From Iris pallida (lineage: Eukaryota; Streptophyta; Magnoliopsida; Asparagales; Iridaceae), in the NCBI GenBank assembly GCA_029216955.1, contig JANAVB010016200.1, forward strand, positions 1,283,675-1,347,674: 64,000 nucleotides of DNA, written 5' to 3'. Below are positions 33,661-44,061 of the stretch, piece after piece. The notes beneath the pieces were generated by a model. It was not told the DNA's origin. It searched no databases and was given only the letters and a program-made list of their open reading frames with translations. Made by a program: the position numbers and the translations under genes. Every line of letters begins with the position of its first letter. The stretch's first letter is position 1.

Positions 33661-35331
33661 TGTCACGCCCCAGAACCAGAATACTGGAGAGCGGGGGCAG
33701 ACATAGCCAGCTACGTATATTGAAGTGCAACCCACCTCGCTATACGGTCACGGCTGTCTAGATACATGAGGGTTTACTACAAGCCAACAGTCTCCTATGG
33801 TCATGAACAAGCCTAGTGTCTCAATCACAAGCAAGTAAGTAAATGTTACAAGATGTTAGATCACCAAATATACAATAGTAAGGCGTCCCAAACATTACAT
33901 ATTCAGTTGATCATGAAGCTAGTCGTTACAAAATGTTAGGACTAGCAAGAGTTTTAGTCATACATGATCAACCCTAGGATCTGTCAATCATGTTACAGCC
34001 CGTAGGCAGATAGTAAGTGCAATCAAGCTAAACAGGTGCTCGTCGGCTAAACGTCTCAAAAAAATATATTTACAATAGAGTGGTACTCAGGAGTCCCCTC
34101 CTAGACATGATACACAGGACTGGATTATTTGTACAAGCACAATCGCCCATGGTGTCCAGGTCAGGTCATGTCATGTCAGGTAGCCGTCGCAACGGCTTAT
34201 AAAGATATATCATGTCAGGTTATCATGTCAAGAGTTGTTGTCAGGAGTGCGCCACTACGGGCCACTATCAGGTCATGTCATATTCACTTGTCAGGAGTGC
34301 ACCACGACGGGTCACTTTCGTATTCAGGTACATGTGCAAGACATTATAGTACAAGCATTCAATCTGGAGACCCAATTATACTGAGGTTTACAAGGCATGA
34401 GTTAATAATACTAAATGAATAATAACAATATAATAAAATAACAAGACAAGGCATGGAGAGGAGTCATGCGGCCCAACGAGTGATGAATCCATGCAGTAGG
34501 CATAAGGGGCAACCCATACGGCTGGAGGAAGGGGAGGGTACTCATGCGGCTAGGAACGAAAAACTTATGCGGTTGGGAAATTCAGGTCATGCGGTTGAGA
34601 GGGCTCGGGTCCTTATGCGGCAAGAAGAAGACTGCAGTATATGCGGCTGGGTGGTGAGCAAATCCCCTGCGGATATCGAGGATCAATGCCTATGCGGCTC
34701 TCAAGGGAAGGGGGTTCTCATGCGGTTGGGACGAGCCAGGGTACATGCGGTCGGGTCAAGTGAAGTCCCATACGGCCAGCGGGAAGCGGCCCTTATGCGG
34801 TTGGAGTGAGGGGAGGGTACTGATGTGGCTAACGAAAAGTGAGTCCATGCGGCTGGCACACACCCGGGTTCATGCGGTTAGAAGAGAATGAATCTTATGC
34901 GGCTGGAATGAGACTCAGCCTATGCGGCCAAGAGAGGAAGTAGGCTTATGCGGCTAGATGAGTTCGGCCCTCATGCAGCTCAAGTACTTCCAGTCATGCG
35001 GCTGAAGAGAACACTTGCCGCATGAAATATTCATACGTTCAAGTCAAGCACAGTTCATCTTCTCCAAAATTCCGAGAAGAAGAACACCATGAGAGCCAAG
35101 TTCTCAAGTCCTATAACTCCATCATCTGGAGCCCAAATCCGAACTTCCATAGGTCAAAATAGGGTAGAACGAAATTCTCTACAACATAGAACCATCAAAA
35201 CTTAGAAATAACAAGATTAAGTAGATTAAAACCCAAGAATTCCGAAAATACTATAAACTTAGATCTACAAGAATCTAGCCATGGAAAGTGGAAATGCCAA
35301 GTATTAAAGTAAGTTAAAATGCTGTAAAGAA
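33661..35331 (-). repeat. Element D 3' LTR, outer part
   Basis: It matches 48671-51143 except for an 814-bp deletion at 34083, equivalent to 49098-49911 of the other LTR. It contains the ATGCGGC array (34465-35025) and ends with AAGAA (35327-35331), the copia-2 target duplication. The LTR resumes at 45003. Confidence 0.9.
34465..35040. repeat. ATGCGGC motif array, element D 3' LTR
   Basis: About twenty ATGCGG(C/T) motifs lie roughly every 22-29 bp with unrelated sequence between them. The array is the counterpart of 50284-50860 in the other LTR. On the minus strand it lies downstream of where transcription should start. Confidence 0.9.
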
Positions 35332-35798
35332 TGAAGAACAGTTTGGCAACTCTAGAGGGGGGGAATAGAGTATATATATAATGACCAATTAAAAAATTAC
35401 TCTTTCACGAACAATGAATAATCAGAGTAAAATGCGGAATGTAAATGAAAGATAAGAGAGCATACGCAAGCACAGCAATTTTAACCTGGTTTCCTCGTGG
35501 AGGACTAGTCCAGGCCTGAGAACTCTAGCTCAGGATTAAATCCACTATTTGTGAAATAGTAGCTTACAACCCGTGCCTTTACTTCAGAAGAGCACGTCAA
35601 CTTCTTACAGAGAATCGCAGTGGCGATTGCTTGGAATTGTCCAAGCGATTTCTTCACTCTTGCACAAGAATCCTAACTGAGAGATGCTGAGCACTCGAGA
35701 CTTAGGAGGCTTGTGGCTAGTAGATGGGAAGGGTATGGCTTATAGCTTGTAGGAGAAGAAAAAGAAGATTGAGTATTCAAAATGAGAGAATTCATGCC

Positions 35799-35807
35799 CT
35801 ATTTATA
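35799..35807 (-). promoter_or_regulatory. TATA box of copia-2 3' LTR
   Basis: TATAAATAG on the minus strand, within CAGTATAAATAGGGCATG. It lies ~115 bp downstream of the nearer palindrome in transcription direction. It is identical at 44533-44541 in the other LTR. Confidence 0.8.
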
Positions 35808-35920
35808 CTGATTTTTGAGGCAGAATTCGGCCAGAATTCGGGTAGGAGAATTCAAAAATTTGGCCGTTGGACAGCTAGCAACCAGCTAACCCTAAAATTA
35901 GGGTTCCTGATTTCTAGGGG

Positions 35921-35971
35921 ACAGAGTTCGGCCCGAACTCTGTGTGGAGGCAGAGTTCGGCCCGAACTCTG
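35921..35971. repeat. copia-2 U3 palindrome pair (3' LTR)
   Basis: Two perfect palindromes with core AGAGTTCGGCCCGAACTCT. The first is 23 bp (35921-35943, 11-base arms, 1-base centre) and the second 21 bp (35951-35971). Centres are 29 bp apart. A degenerate relative with GAATTCGG arms lies at 35822-35842. The other LTR has the same pair at 44655-44705. Confidence 0.95.
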
Positions 35972-36264
35972 TCTCCAGAGCACAGAGTGATTCTAAGTGG
36001 GACTTGTGGGCAATTTTGTTTTGGTGGAGCTTGGGATTTTGGGTAGGCTTGTAGACCAAGTTCCAAGAGCTCAGCATAACTCAGAGTACATACTTCTAGA
36101 CTCAATGAAATGAAAAGTACAGACTCGAAAATATACTGAGAGTCGGAAACTGAGCTGTCGTTTGTCCCGAGCTGAAAGCAGACGTCGTGTGTCGTATTGA
36201 ATTTATACAGATATTATTTAGTCAATGTAGTCAATATTTGGTTGACTGTGACTTTGTGTCAACA

Positions 36265-36842
36265 ATCTCCCCCATATTGATAATTGACAAAATAATATAT
36301 GTATATTTCAATATTCATACCTTGACACAGTTGATTACAACATAGCTCCCCCATAACTGATGCAGAGCTAGAATCGGATAGCTCCCCGTAATCAGTGAAC
36401 GGTTCCGAGCTAGAAGTAGTAGCTCTCCCCCGTAAACAGTGCATATACCCTGTAACCTGATAGATAACATATTCCCAGAACGAGCACGATATACACAGAT
36501 GAATGCATAGAACCTGCATAGAACCTGTAATAGTTTCCCAAAACAAGCCAGCACAAAAATATACATATGTTTCTCCCCCTTTTGGCAGTTAGCAATATAA
36601 ATAGCAAAGAATAGTAATGCAACCACACCAAGAAAAAAATAGTATAATACTAGACAAGAGAGTGCATTGGCATAAAAGAAACTACGAGAAATAGCATAAA
36701 ATGATATCCACCAACCAGAATGTCAAACACATCATCAGGGTTCTAAGATAAAAATCCAGTACATAAATCCATAACTAAATAACTAAAACATAAAGCAACT
36801 AAGACCATCAGCAGTGGCAGCAGCATAACAAGCCAGTCTCCA
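36265..36842 (-). other. copia-2 3' untranslated region and polypurine tract
   Basis: On the minus strand the sequence next to the 3' LTR reads ATATGGGGGAGAT, a clear polypurine tract. A second tract, ACGGGGGAGAG, is near 36425 and AAAAGGGGGAGAA near 36571. Multiple tracts are typical of SIRE-like elements. No ORF in this stretch has recognisable content. Confidence 0.75.
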
Positions 36843-38102
36843 TCACGGAGCACCAGAAGGTCCTGGAACATCTGAAGGACCAGGGAAAGAGCGACGAGGG
36901 TCCACGAAAGCATCATCCGGATCCATATACCTCATGACCCACGGATCGTCTATACGATGACCCGCTCGATCTGGATCCCGCTCAATAGGCACATGCAGAT
37001 CAGGATGACGAGCGAGTGAATACCGCATATCATGCAGAGAGTTCCCAAGGGCACTAATCTGCAGAGTGGTACGGTAATCCTGCTGCGTCCAACGATCATC
37101 CTCAACAGCAAAGCGATCGCGAAGCATAGTCTGTATAGACTCCAGGGTGGCAGGAGGAGGAGGTGCATCCTGACCAAAAGAGGGGCGTCAGGCTCCTCAT
37201 CCTCAGAATGCTCAGATGCCTCAGGAGAGGCGACAACTGCCTGAGTGCGGCGTGCCTTGGACAAGCAGGAGCGGGCAAGAATGGACAGTCATGAAGAGGA
37301 ATATAAATGCACGAAAAACCATAGGAAGATATAAAGATAAACTAACGCCCTTGGTTTCTTCCTACAATTTATCATCCAATCCATCATTGTCCTAGGAAGA
37401 TTGAATGGAATACGATAATGGAGATGATATAAGGCTGAGATCTCAAAGTATGTAACTTCATCAGTTGATCCAGCCTTGGGTAAGATGGTGTTAAAAATCA
37501 TGCGATGAAGTTCATAGAAGTAGGGATTGAGATGCTTAGCCATAAGCTTGCGAGGACTTATGTTAGGAGCACATAGTTCCTCCTTGAATCCTTCAAGAGA
37601 AGTATCGCCAACAAATTGGAATTGGCGTGCTTCCACAAGTTTATCCCAAGCATCAAGATTAATAAGTTCAAGAAACTCCCCCAACTCCGAATCATTGAAG
37701 GCGATGTCAATACCGGCAACCCGGGAATAGATGTGGGTTGCATCAAAAGTTAAATTGCAATAAAACATTTGGATTGCACTACGATAGATGACAAAATTTG
37801 AAGCAACTAAAGCATCCAAACAAAGATCACGGAATAAAGACTCATATTAGAAAAATGGTGAAGTTTATGGGATGACCCCCAAACACCGGACGAGTTCTAA
37901 AATCGCTAAACCATTCATTTGAGGCTTCTAGCGACACAAAAAGACGGTCGTCATAAGTGTTAGGGTCATCGGGACATGGTGGATTGAACAACGGATTGAG
38001 GGGATGTTGTTCATCTACTTGTTCAATCGGAGGAGGAGGATTCGAAGAGGAAGCACCCTCGGTTCGGATCCTCTTCCCACGATTGGGCAAGCGTGGAGCC
38101 AT
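36843..38102 (-). pseudogene. copia-2 third ORF, env-position gene (frameshifted)
   Basis: The ATG at 38102 on the minus strand starts MAPRLPNRGKR, a basic and then Ser/Pro-rich N-terminus, followed by RLFVSLEASNEWFSDFRTRP. A frameshift near 37855 links to the 37819-37289 frame with SAIQMFYCNLTFD, LGEFLELINLD, NPYFYELHRMIFN and ALYHLHYRIPFNLPRTMM. Further pieces at 37264-36843 encode an acidic/Ser-rich linker, a helical stretch and a Pro-rich tail. FYCN, YELHR and YxLHxR-type positions match the copia-1 third ORF (YCNMV, YELHRIV). I see no signal peptide or transmembrane helix. It is likely a nuclear or cytosolic accessory protein of unknown function, resembling putative plant transposon proteins rather than an envelope. 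Confidence 0.7.
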
Positions 38103-38886
38103 TTGCAAGAAATTTGATAACTTGAAAGGAGAGAAAATGAGAGTTATACCTGAAGATAATGTCAAACAGTTGAAGAGAACGTTGAAAAACCCCTTTCCCT
38201 TGAGTTTGAGAAGAAATAGAGCCCTCTATCTCAAGAACTAGGGTTAGGGTTTTGAAGGAAGAGATGGAATAGATGGAGAAGAAGGAATTATGGGAGGAAA
38301 GAGAGGGAATCCCGAAATAAAGTAGGGCTTGGTCTTTGGTCGGGTGAAATATTGACCATGGATTAGAATTGATCCAACGGCACAGCCAGATCCCGACCCT
38401 GGAACCAAGGGACCGAACTCGGCCCGAACTCGGATAGGAGCAGAGTTCGGCCCGAGTTCTGGATCATTGGTCCAGAACAGAACAAAGGCTAAAATGAAAA
38501 CAAAAGTTGAAGAATAACAAGAAATGATAACAAAGAAAAAGATTTAAGAGTTAAACAAAAGAAGTTGAGGACACCAAAGAGAATAGAATAGATAGAGAGG
38601 AGATGTACACAGAAAACAGAATGAACTTTTTAGAAAATATCAATTAGGCAATATTAAATCGAAACGAGCCATATAATAAATAAGGATATATATTGTGGTT
38701 CAATAGTCCAAATTTGCCATGGGTTAGCTGCAGGGGCCGGATCCCAGCTAGCGGTAGTCCTGAGGACTAGTGCACCGTGTCGCTTAGGCTTTTACGCCTT
38801 GTTGTCAGAAGGACCCTTTCGGCTTGTACCCATACCAAATCTTCGTAAAAGAATCACAATATACTCGATATTTACGCAGGTGAGTT
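38103..38886 (-). other. copia-2 pol-to-third-ORF intergenic region
   Basis: About 780 bp of non-coding sequence separates the RT-RNase H stop from the third-ORF ATG. It contains the internal palindrome relatives at 38413-38462. Downstream in transcription direction it has CCCTACTTTATTTCGG (38315-38330) and a CT-rich leader. This parallels the layout in copia-1 and would suit a separate promoter for the third ORF. Confidence 0.6.
38413..38462. repeat. copia-2 internal palindrome relatives
   Basis: Two copies of the LTR motif core TTCGGCCCGA or CTCGGCCCGA have centres at 38423 and 38451, 28 bp apart (29 bp in the LTR). Each has imperfect arms. They are 310-360 bp upstream of the third-ORF ATG. 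Confidence 0.85.
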
Positions 38887-40371
38887 TCAATTTATGACTG
38901 CTTCATCTAAGATTCCAAGTTCACGACAAAGAAAATTGAAACGCTCTTCGGATAGTGGCTTAGTAAAGAAATCTGCCAGCTGATGATCAGTGTCAATAAA
39001 TTCTAAGTTAATCGTGCCATTTTGCTGATGATCACGCAAAAAGTGGTGTCTGATCTCAATGTGTTTAGTGCGTGAGTGGCATACAGGGTTCTTAGTCAAA
39101 TTGATGGCACTAGTATTGTCACAGAATATAGGAATATGCATGAAAGATAACTTATAGTCTTCCAGGGTTTGCTTCATCCACAGAATTTGTGCACAACAAC
39201 GCCCAGCTGCTATGTATTCAGCTTCTGTTGTGGATAGTGCAACAGAGTTCTGTTTCTTGCTAAACCAGGAGACTAAAGCTTTTCCTAATAAATGACACGT
39301 GCCGCTCGTACTTTTACGGTCGACCTTGCATCCAGCGAAGTCAGCATCAGAGTAACCAATAAGATCAAATGATGTTGACTTGGGATACCATAGGCCTACT
39401 GTAACCGTACCCTTAAGGTATCTAAAGATACGCTTAACTGCGGTCATGTGTGATTCCTTAGGATTAGCTTGATATCTAGCACATAGGCAAACACTGAACA
39501 TGATATCGGGACGACTAGCAGTTAAATAAAGTAAGCTGCCTATCATACCTCGATACTTACGTTGATCAACAGGTTTGCCGCTCTCATCTGGTTCGAGTTT
39601 GGTTGAAGTGGCCATTGGCGTGCTGATTGGTTTGATGTTGTCAAGATCGAACTTTTTCAGCATGTCCTTGGTGTACTTTGATTGGCAGATGAAAGTTCCA
39701 TTAGCCAGTTGTTTTACTTGCAGACCAAGAAAGTAGTTGAGCTCTCCCATCATGCTCATCTCAAATTCCGTCTGCATACACTTGGCAAATTCTTGACAAA
39801 GAGTTTCATCAGTAGACCCAAAAATAATATCATCAACATAAATCTGAATTAATAGAATGGTGTCTTTGAAGGATTTGATAAACAGTGTAGTGTCAATTTT
39901 CCCTTTAGAAAAACCTTTCTCAAGCAAGAAGCTGCTTAGCCTTTCATACCAAGCTCTGGGGGCTTGTTTAAGGCCATAAAGCGCTTTCTTTAGCTTGAAC
40001 ACGTGGTCGGGAAATTTGTGATTTTCAAAGCCAGGGGGTTGTTTGACATAAACTTCCTCCTTAATAAAGCCATTCAAGAAAGCACTTTTAACATCCATTT
40101 GAAATAATTTAAAGTTTTGAAAATTAGCAAAAGCACAAAGCATCCGAATGGATTCTAGTCTAGCAACAGGAGCATACGTCTCATCGTAGTCGATACCTTC
40201 CTCTTGGTTGTATCCTTGAGCTACTAGACGAGCTTTGTTACGTGTGACTGAACCATCTTCATTTACTTTGTTTCTAAAAACCCATTTAGTACCAATTATA
40301 GAGTGATTAACCGGTCTAGGAACGAGTTCCCATACTTGGCTTCTCTCGAATTGGTTGAGTTCTTCTTGCAT
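38887..40371 (-). CDS. pol: copia-2 reverse transcriptase-RNase H (intact ORF)
   Basis: A 494-codon uninterrupted frame. RT copies element RNA into DNA and RNase H degrades the RNA strand inside virus-like particles. [20 protein letters not shown] and [20 protein letters not shown] mark the start of the RT domain. [12 protein letters not shown] carries the first catalytic Asp and YVDD (39829-39840) the other two. [13 protein letters not shown] and [13 protein letters not shown] follow. RNase H has [33 protein letters not shown], the catalytic Asp in [10 protein letters not shown] and the end [13 protein letters not shown]. It should continue from integrase upstream as one polyprotein; the start given is the first Met, not a true initiation site. 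All catalytic residues look intact. Confidence 0.93.
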   Translation of the reverse strand: MQEELNQFERSQVWELVPRPVNHSIIGTKWVFRNKVNEDGSVTRNKARLVAQGYNQEEGIDYDETYAPVARLESIRMLCAFANFQNFKLFQMDVKSAFLNGFIKEEVYVKQPPGFENHKFPDHVFKLKKALYGLKQAPRAWYERLSSFLLEKGFSKGKIDTTLFIKSFKDTILLIQIYVDDIIFGSTDETLCQEFAKCMQTEFEMSMMGELNYFLGLQVKQLANGTFICQSKYTKDMLKKFDLDNIKPISTPMATSTKLEPDESGKPVDQRKYRGMIGSLLYLTASRPDIMFSVCLCARYQANPKESHMTAVKRIFRYLKGTVTVGLWYPKSTSFDLIGYSDADFAGCKVDRKSTSGTCHLLGKALVSWFSKKQNSVALSTTEAEYIAAGRCCAQILWMKQTLEDYKLSFMHIPIFCDNTSAINLTKNPVCHSRTKHIEIRHHFLRDHQQNGTINLEFIDTDHQLADFFTKPLSEERFNFLCRELGILDEAVIN

Positions 40372-41560
40372 AGCAGAAATCCAAAATTCATCATTAAAAG
40401 CTTCAGAAATATTTTTAGGCTCTACTTGTGAAATGAAGGCAGTGCTAGCAACAGAGTCTCTTAATGATGATCTAGTAGTAACTCCACGTGAAACTTCACC
40501 TATGACTAAATTTTCTGGATGAGAAGGTTTGAAAAGAATTTCTTAGGCAAACCCTCCAGAGAATTAGTTTCGGTTGAAGTATTCATTGGAGTAGAAGTTG
40601 ATGGCTCAATGTCATCATTAAGAGTATTTGCTGTACTGTTGTCTTCATCAAAAGTCACATTTGTTGACTCTTCCACAATAAGTGAGCGTTTATTGAAAAC
40701 TCTATATCCCTTACTCTTGGCGGCATAACCAAGAAAGATACCATCGTCAGCTTTGGCATCAAATTTGCCTAAGTTGTCTTTGGTGTTAAGGATAAAACAT
40801 CTGCAGCCAAAAACTCTAAAATAAGAAACATTTGGGGTTCTCCCAAACCAAAGCTCATAGGGTGTTTTCTTCGAAATGGGACGAATAAGCACCCTATTCA
40901 AAATGTGGCATGCTGTACTTACAGCCTCTGCCCAAAAATATTTCGGAAGAGAAAATTTATTCAACATGACTCTAGCCATATCGCCAAGAGTCCTATTCTT
41001 CCGCTCCACAACACCATTTTGTTGAGGAGTTCTAGGACAAGAAATTCATGATCAAAACCATTTGCATTACAAAAACTTTCAAAATCTGAATTTACGAATT
41101 CGCCTCCATGATCACTTCGGATTCGAGTAATCATGTAGCCTTTTTCGTTTTGAACTTTATTTACAAAAACTTTGAAAACAGAGATAGTCGCTCTTATTAG
41201 CGAGAAAGAAAACCCAAGTAAATCTCGAAAAATCATCAACAATAACAAAAGCATAAAGTTTGCCACCAAGGCTAGCTATTCTACTAGGACCAAATAATCC
41301 ATATGAAGTAATTGCAAGGGTCTAGTAGTACTTACAGAGTTGATGGAATGAAATGAGGATTTAGTTGCCTTGTTTAGTTCACATTCGGCACATACCGTGA
41401 CCTTTTTGAATGTGATGTCAGGCAATCCTCTCACTAGCTTCTTGGTAGAAAGCCTGGATATAGCATCCATGTTGGCATGACCGAGACGCTGGTGCCAAAG
41501 TAGTCGTTCGTCTTTGTGGGCATATAAACATCTACCTGCATGGTTAGTATTTATAGAGAG
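40372..41560 (-). pseudogene. pol: copia-2 integrase (frameshifted, catalytic residues kept)
   Basis: Three overlapping frames make up one integrase. Frame 41470-41276 has the HHCC end CAECELNKATKSS and the first catalytic Asp in LLHMD, then shifts. Frame 41269-40961 has FVNKVQNEKGYMITRI and RSDHGGEF with the second Asp, then shifts near 41040. Frame 41009-40506 begins with ERKNRTLGDMARVML, carrying the catalytic Glu, and continues with YFWAEAVSTACHILNRVLI and the FLGYAAKSKGYRVFNKRSL region. A last shift near 40520 precedes RT. Unlike copia-1 the full D-D-E set is present. The few single-base shifts could be assembly errors in a young element. Confidence 0.88.
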
Positions 41561-41925
41561 ATAGAAAAATAGATATTGTCCTCTCTTTTCCCTTCAAAAG
41601 CAATGTCTCCTGTTGACCTATCATAGATATAGCAACAGTTTTGTCCAAAGTTAATATCATATCCATGATCAGCAAGATGGCTAATGCTGAGCAGGTTATG
41701 CTTTAACTCGGTCACTAGGCAGACATCCTTTATAACAGGAGAAGGAGGATGACCAATGATACCGTTACCTATATGTGCCCTTTGAGATTGTTACCGAAGG
41801 ATACGTATCCTTCTCTCTTCATCGATAGTGATGCAAAAAGATTTGCGTCTCCCGTCATATGTCGCGAGCATCCACTATCGAGAATCCACTTACTTTCAGT
41901 TGAGGAGAGAAGGTCCACCTACATC
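41561..41925 (-). pseudogene. pol: copia-2 aspartic protease region
   Basis: On the minus strand near 41905-41865 the sequence encodes WILDSGCSRHMTGDANLF, with the catalytic Asp-Ser-Gly. LSMKREGYVSFGNNLKGH and then HNLLSISHLADHGYDI follow. This matches the copia-1 protease almost residue for residue. Small shifts near 41740 and 41570 break the frame before integrase. Confidence 0.82.
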
Positions 41926-42812
41926 AAGAGTAGATGTGACCTTTGGTACCCGATTCTTGAGGGTCCTGAAAAGTTAGTCTTTGGGAACCAAGCATATATC
42001 CTTTTATCTACAAGTCTTCTAACTCTGCACTGTGGTGAGATGTGTCCATGTAATCCACAATAAGTACAGATAGCATTCTTATTTATACTAGGAGCATGAG
42101 AATATATCTATAAGCAGAGGATGAGGATGGACATGATGTGAAGAGTTAGCATGGTGAAGATGATTATGCATGGAATAAGTGGCATGTGATGGTGTCTATG
42201 AGGCATAGAATGATGGTATTGTCTATGATGTGTGACATGCTGATATTGTCTAGATGGCATGGCATGATGATTTTGTCTATATGGTATATGAGGATCTTGT
42301 CTATATGGCATTGCATGATGATTTGTCTATATGGCATGGCATGGTGATTTTATGTGTGGAGTGATGTTGATTGTGTCTTTGTGCATGATGAGTGTGTACT
42401 GAGTGAGAATTGTTCTTACGTGCACGTGGTTTGTGAAAGTTTGTGTATATAAATGCATGGTTATGTGCTGCATGAGATTGACTGGTTGACTAGCATGAGT
42501 GGTGTTGTGCCCATGTGATTGGGTTTGAGGTTGAACAACCTGTTTACCCAATTTGGTTTCTAATCTTTTAGAACAGCTTGCAGTTCATCAACCTTAATAT
42601 TTAAGCATAAATCTTAGTCATGGAAATCTTGTGTCTACTCTTTTCTTCAGCAAGCAATGTGTTGAGAGTAGTGATTTCTTGAGTTTGTTGCTCAATACGT
42701 GCTTCAGCATCATGTAAGCTTAATTTAAGCTTGGATACTTCATCAGTGTCATTAGTGGGTGATGTGTTTCTAACATTATCAAGAAGTAAAGAAATTCTTT
42801 GTATCTCATCTT
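41926..42812 (-). pseudogene. gag: copia-2 gag C-terminal part: coiled-coil, His-rich repeats, second zinc knuckle
   Basis: After a frameshift near 42860, gag continues in another frame with a probable coiled-coil (leucine/glutamate-rich, to ~42600). Next comes a His/Gln/Tyr-rich tract (42110-42330) encoded by short DNA repeats containing GTCTATATGGCAT. A second CCHC knuckle (CTYCGLHGHISPQC) lies at about 42052-42010. Copia-1 shows the same order. The repeats have made the frame unstable, with stops in all frames of the His-rich segment. Confidence 0.7.
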
Positions 42813-44006
42813 CTAGACTTTTGATTTTGTCCTTGGCATGTTTATATTTACCGATAACCTTTTGTGATCATCAAGTAAATCGGTGAAAGCATCGCCAAGT
42901 TCATCAAAAGAGAAGTCATCTAAAGTTTCGTTTGATACCTTGGTGGAATTTGCCATGAGGCACACATTTGCTTTGTCTTGAGGAGAGTTCTTTTCTTCCT
43001 CGGAGTCACTTGCTTCGCTTTCATGCCAAATGCTTGTGTTGGCATACCTTTTTGATGAGTTCTTCTTGTAGGGCTTTTCATACCGGTTGCTTTTCTTTAA
43101 GAGCGGACAGTCTCTTCTGACGTGTCCAGTCTTTTTGCAACCATAGCAGATTGGTTCTTCTTCATCGTCTTCTTGTGGTTCCTTCTTTCTTTGATTGAAG
43201 CGAAGGAATTTCTTGAAGTTACGTACCATGAGAGCTTGGTCTTCATCATCTGAGATATCGTCTTCAGTCTCATCGTGATCAATCTTTCGTCGATGAACTT
43301 TGAGTGCGATCTCCCTGGTCTTCGGAGCAGGCTCTTCGAAGTCCTTGAGGTCAAGCTCGTGAGTCATGAGCTTGCCCATCAAAGTCTCCATAGACATACT
43401 TGTGAGATCATTTCCTTCTATGATGGCTGTCACCTTAGGGTTCCAAATCTTTGGTAGCCCTCTGAGTAGCTTGCGGATCTTCTCATGGTTTGAGTACTGC
43501 TTACCAAGCGAGGATAACGGGTTGATGATGTCGAGGAATCTTGTAAACATTTGAGTGATCGTCTCATTTGGCTTCATCTTGAAGGCTTCGTACTCTTGAG
43601 TGAGACGGCTTATCTTAGATTCCTTGACTTGAGTGGTTCCTTCATGCGTCACTTCCAGAAGTCTCCATACTTCATGAGCAGTGGTGCATGTAGAGACCCT
43701 GTTAAACTCGTTCCTGTCTATAGCACAGAATAAAGCATTAATAGCCCTAGCATCTAGACTTGCCTGTTTCTTCTCCTCGACAGAATATTTGTCGTGTGGT
43801 TTCTCAATGAGGTCACCATCGACAACTATCCTGGCGGGCTTTTTGTAACCGTCAGTGACGACAGTCCACAGGTCAAAGTCTAGAGACTTAAGATAGAAGC
43901 TCATCCTTGTTTTCCAATATGTGTAGTTAGTCCCATCAAATAGGGGAGGCCTATGAGTGGACTGACCTTCACCATGATTGGAAATCAAGGATTGTGTGGT
44001 TGCCAT
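42813..44006 (-). CDS. gag: copia-2 gag (main part, 397 codons)
   Basis: Gag capsid/nucleocapsid precursor. The ATG at 44006 lies in CCATGG, 42 bases after the primer-binding site, as in copia-1. LFDGTNYTYWKTRM is near residue 22, the UBN2-type capsid region spans about residues 80-230 and an acidic linker follows. A complete CCHC knuckle CYGCKKTGHVRRDC is near residue 288, followed by a basic Lys/Tyr stretch and an acidic C-terminal region. It aligns closely with copia-1 gag (GTTQVKESKISRLTQEYEAF, IEGNDL, LMGKLMTHELD). The frame ends early at 42813 because of a one-base shift near 42860. The capsid and first knuckle are intact. Confidence 0.9.
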   Translation of the reverse strand: MATTQSLISNHGEGQSTHRPPLFDGTNYTYWKTRMSFYLKSLDFDLWTVVTDGYKKPARIVVDGDLIEKPHDKYSVEEKKQASLDARAINALFCAIDRNEFNRVSTCTTAHEVWRLLEVTHEGTTQVKESKISRLTQEYEAFKMKPNETITQMFTRFLDIINPLSSLGKQYSNHEKIRKLLRGLPKIWNPKVTAIIEGNDLTSMSMETLMGKLMTHELDLKDFEEPAPKTREIALKVHRRKIDHDETEDDISDDEDQALMVRNFKKFLRFNQRKKEPQEDDEEEPICYGCKKTGHVRRDCPLLKKSNRYEKPYKKNSSKRYANTSIWHESEASDSEEEKNSPQDKANVCLMANSTKVSNETLDDFSFDELGDAFTDLLDDHKRLSVNINMPRTKSKV

Positions 44007-44047
44007 GGATCAGCTCTTAGGATGTTAGTCCTTGTAAAGAGAACAGA

Positions 44048-44059
44048 GCTCTGATACCA
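44048..44059 (-). promoter_or_regulatory. copia-2 primer-binding site
   Basis: On the minus strand TGGTATCAGAGC, the initiator Met tRNA complement, starts two bases after the 5' LTR end at 44062. Confidence 0.93.
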
Positions 44060-44061
44060 AT

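Larger units (their letters stand above)
35332..36264 (-). repeat. copia-2 3' LTR
   Basis: On the plus strand it runs from TGAAGAACAG to TTGTGTCAACA; on the minus strand it starts TGTTGACACAAAG and ends CTGTTCTTCA. It is 933 bp against 936 bp in the other LTR. It contains a TATA box (35799-35807), inverted AACCCTAA telo-box-like arms (35888-35905) and two palindromes (35921-35971). Confidence 0.93.

Noticed and set aside
42108..42311. His-rich ORF as a separate metal-binding gene
   Set aside because: It is part of the gag spacer between the two zinc knuckles of copia-2, encoded by short DNA repeats, and copia-1 has a similar His-rich spacer.
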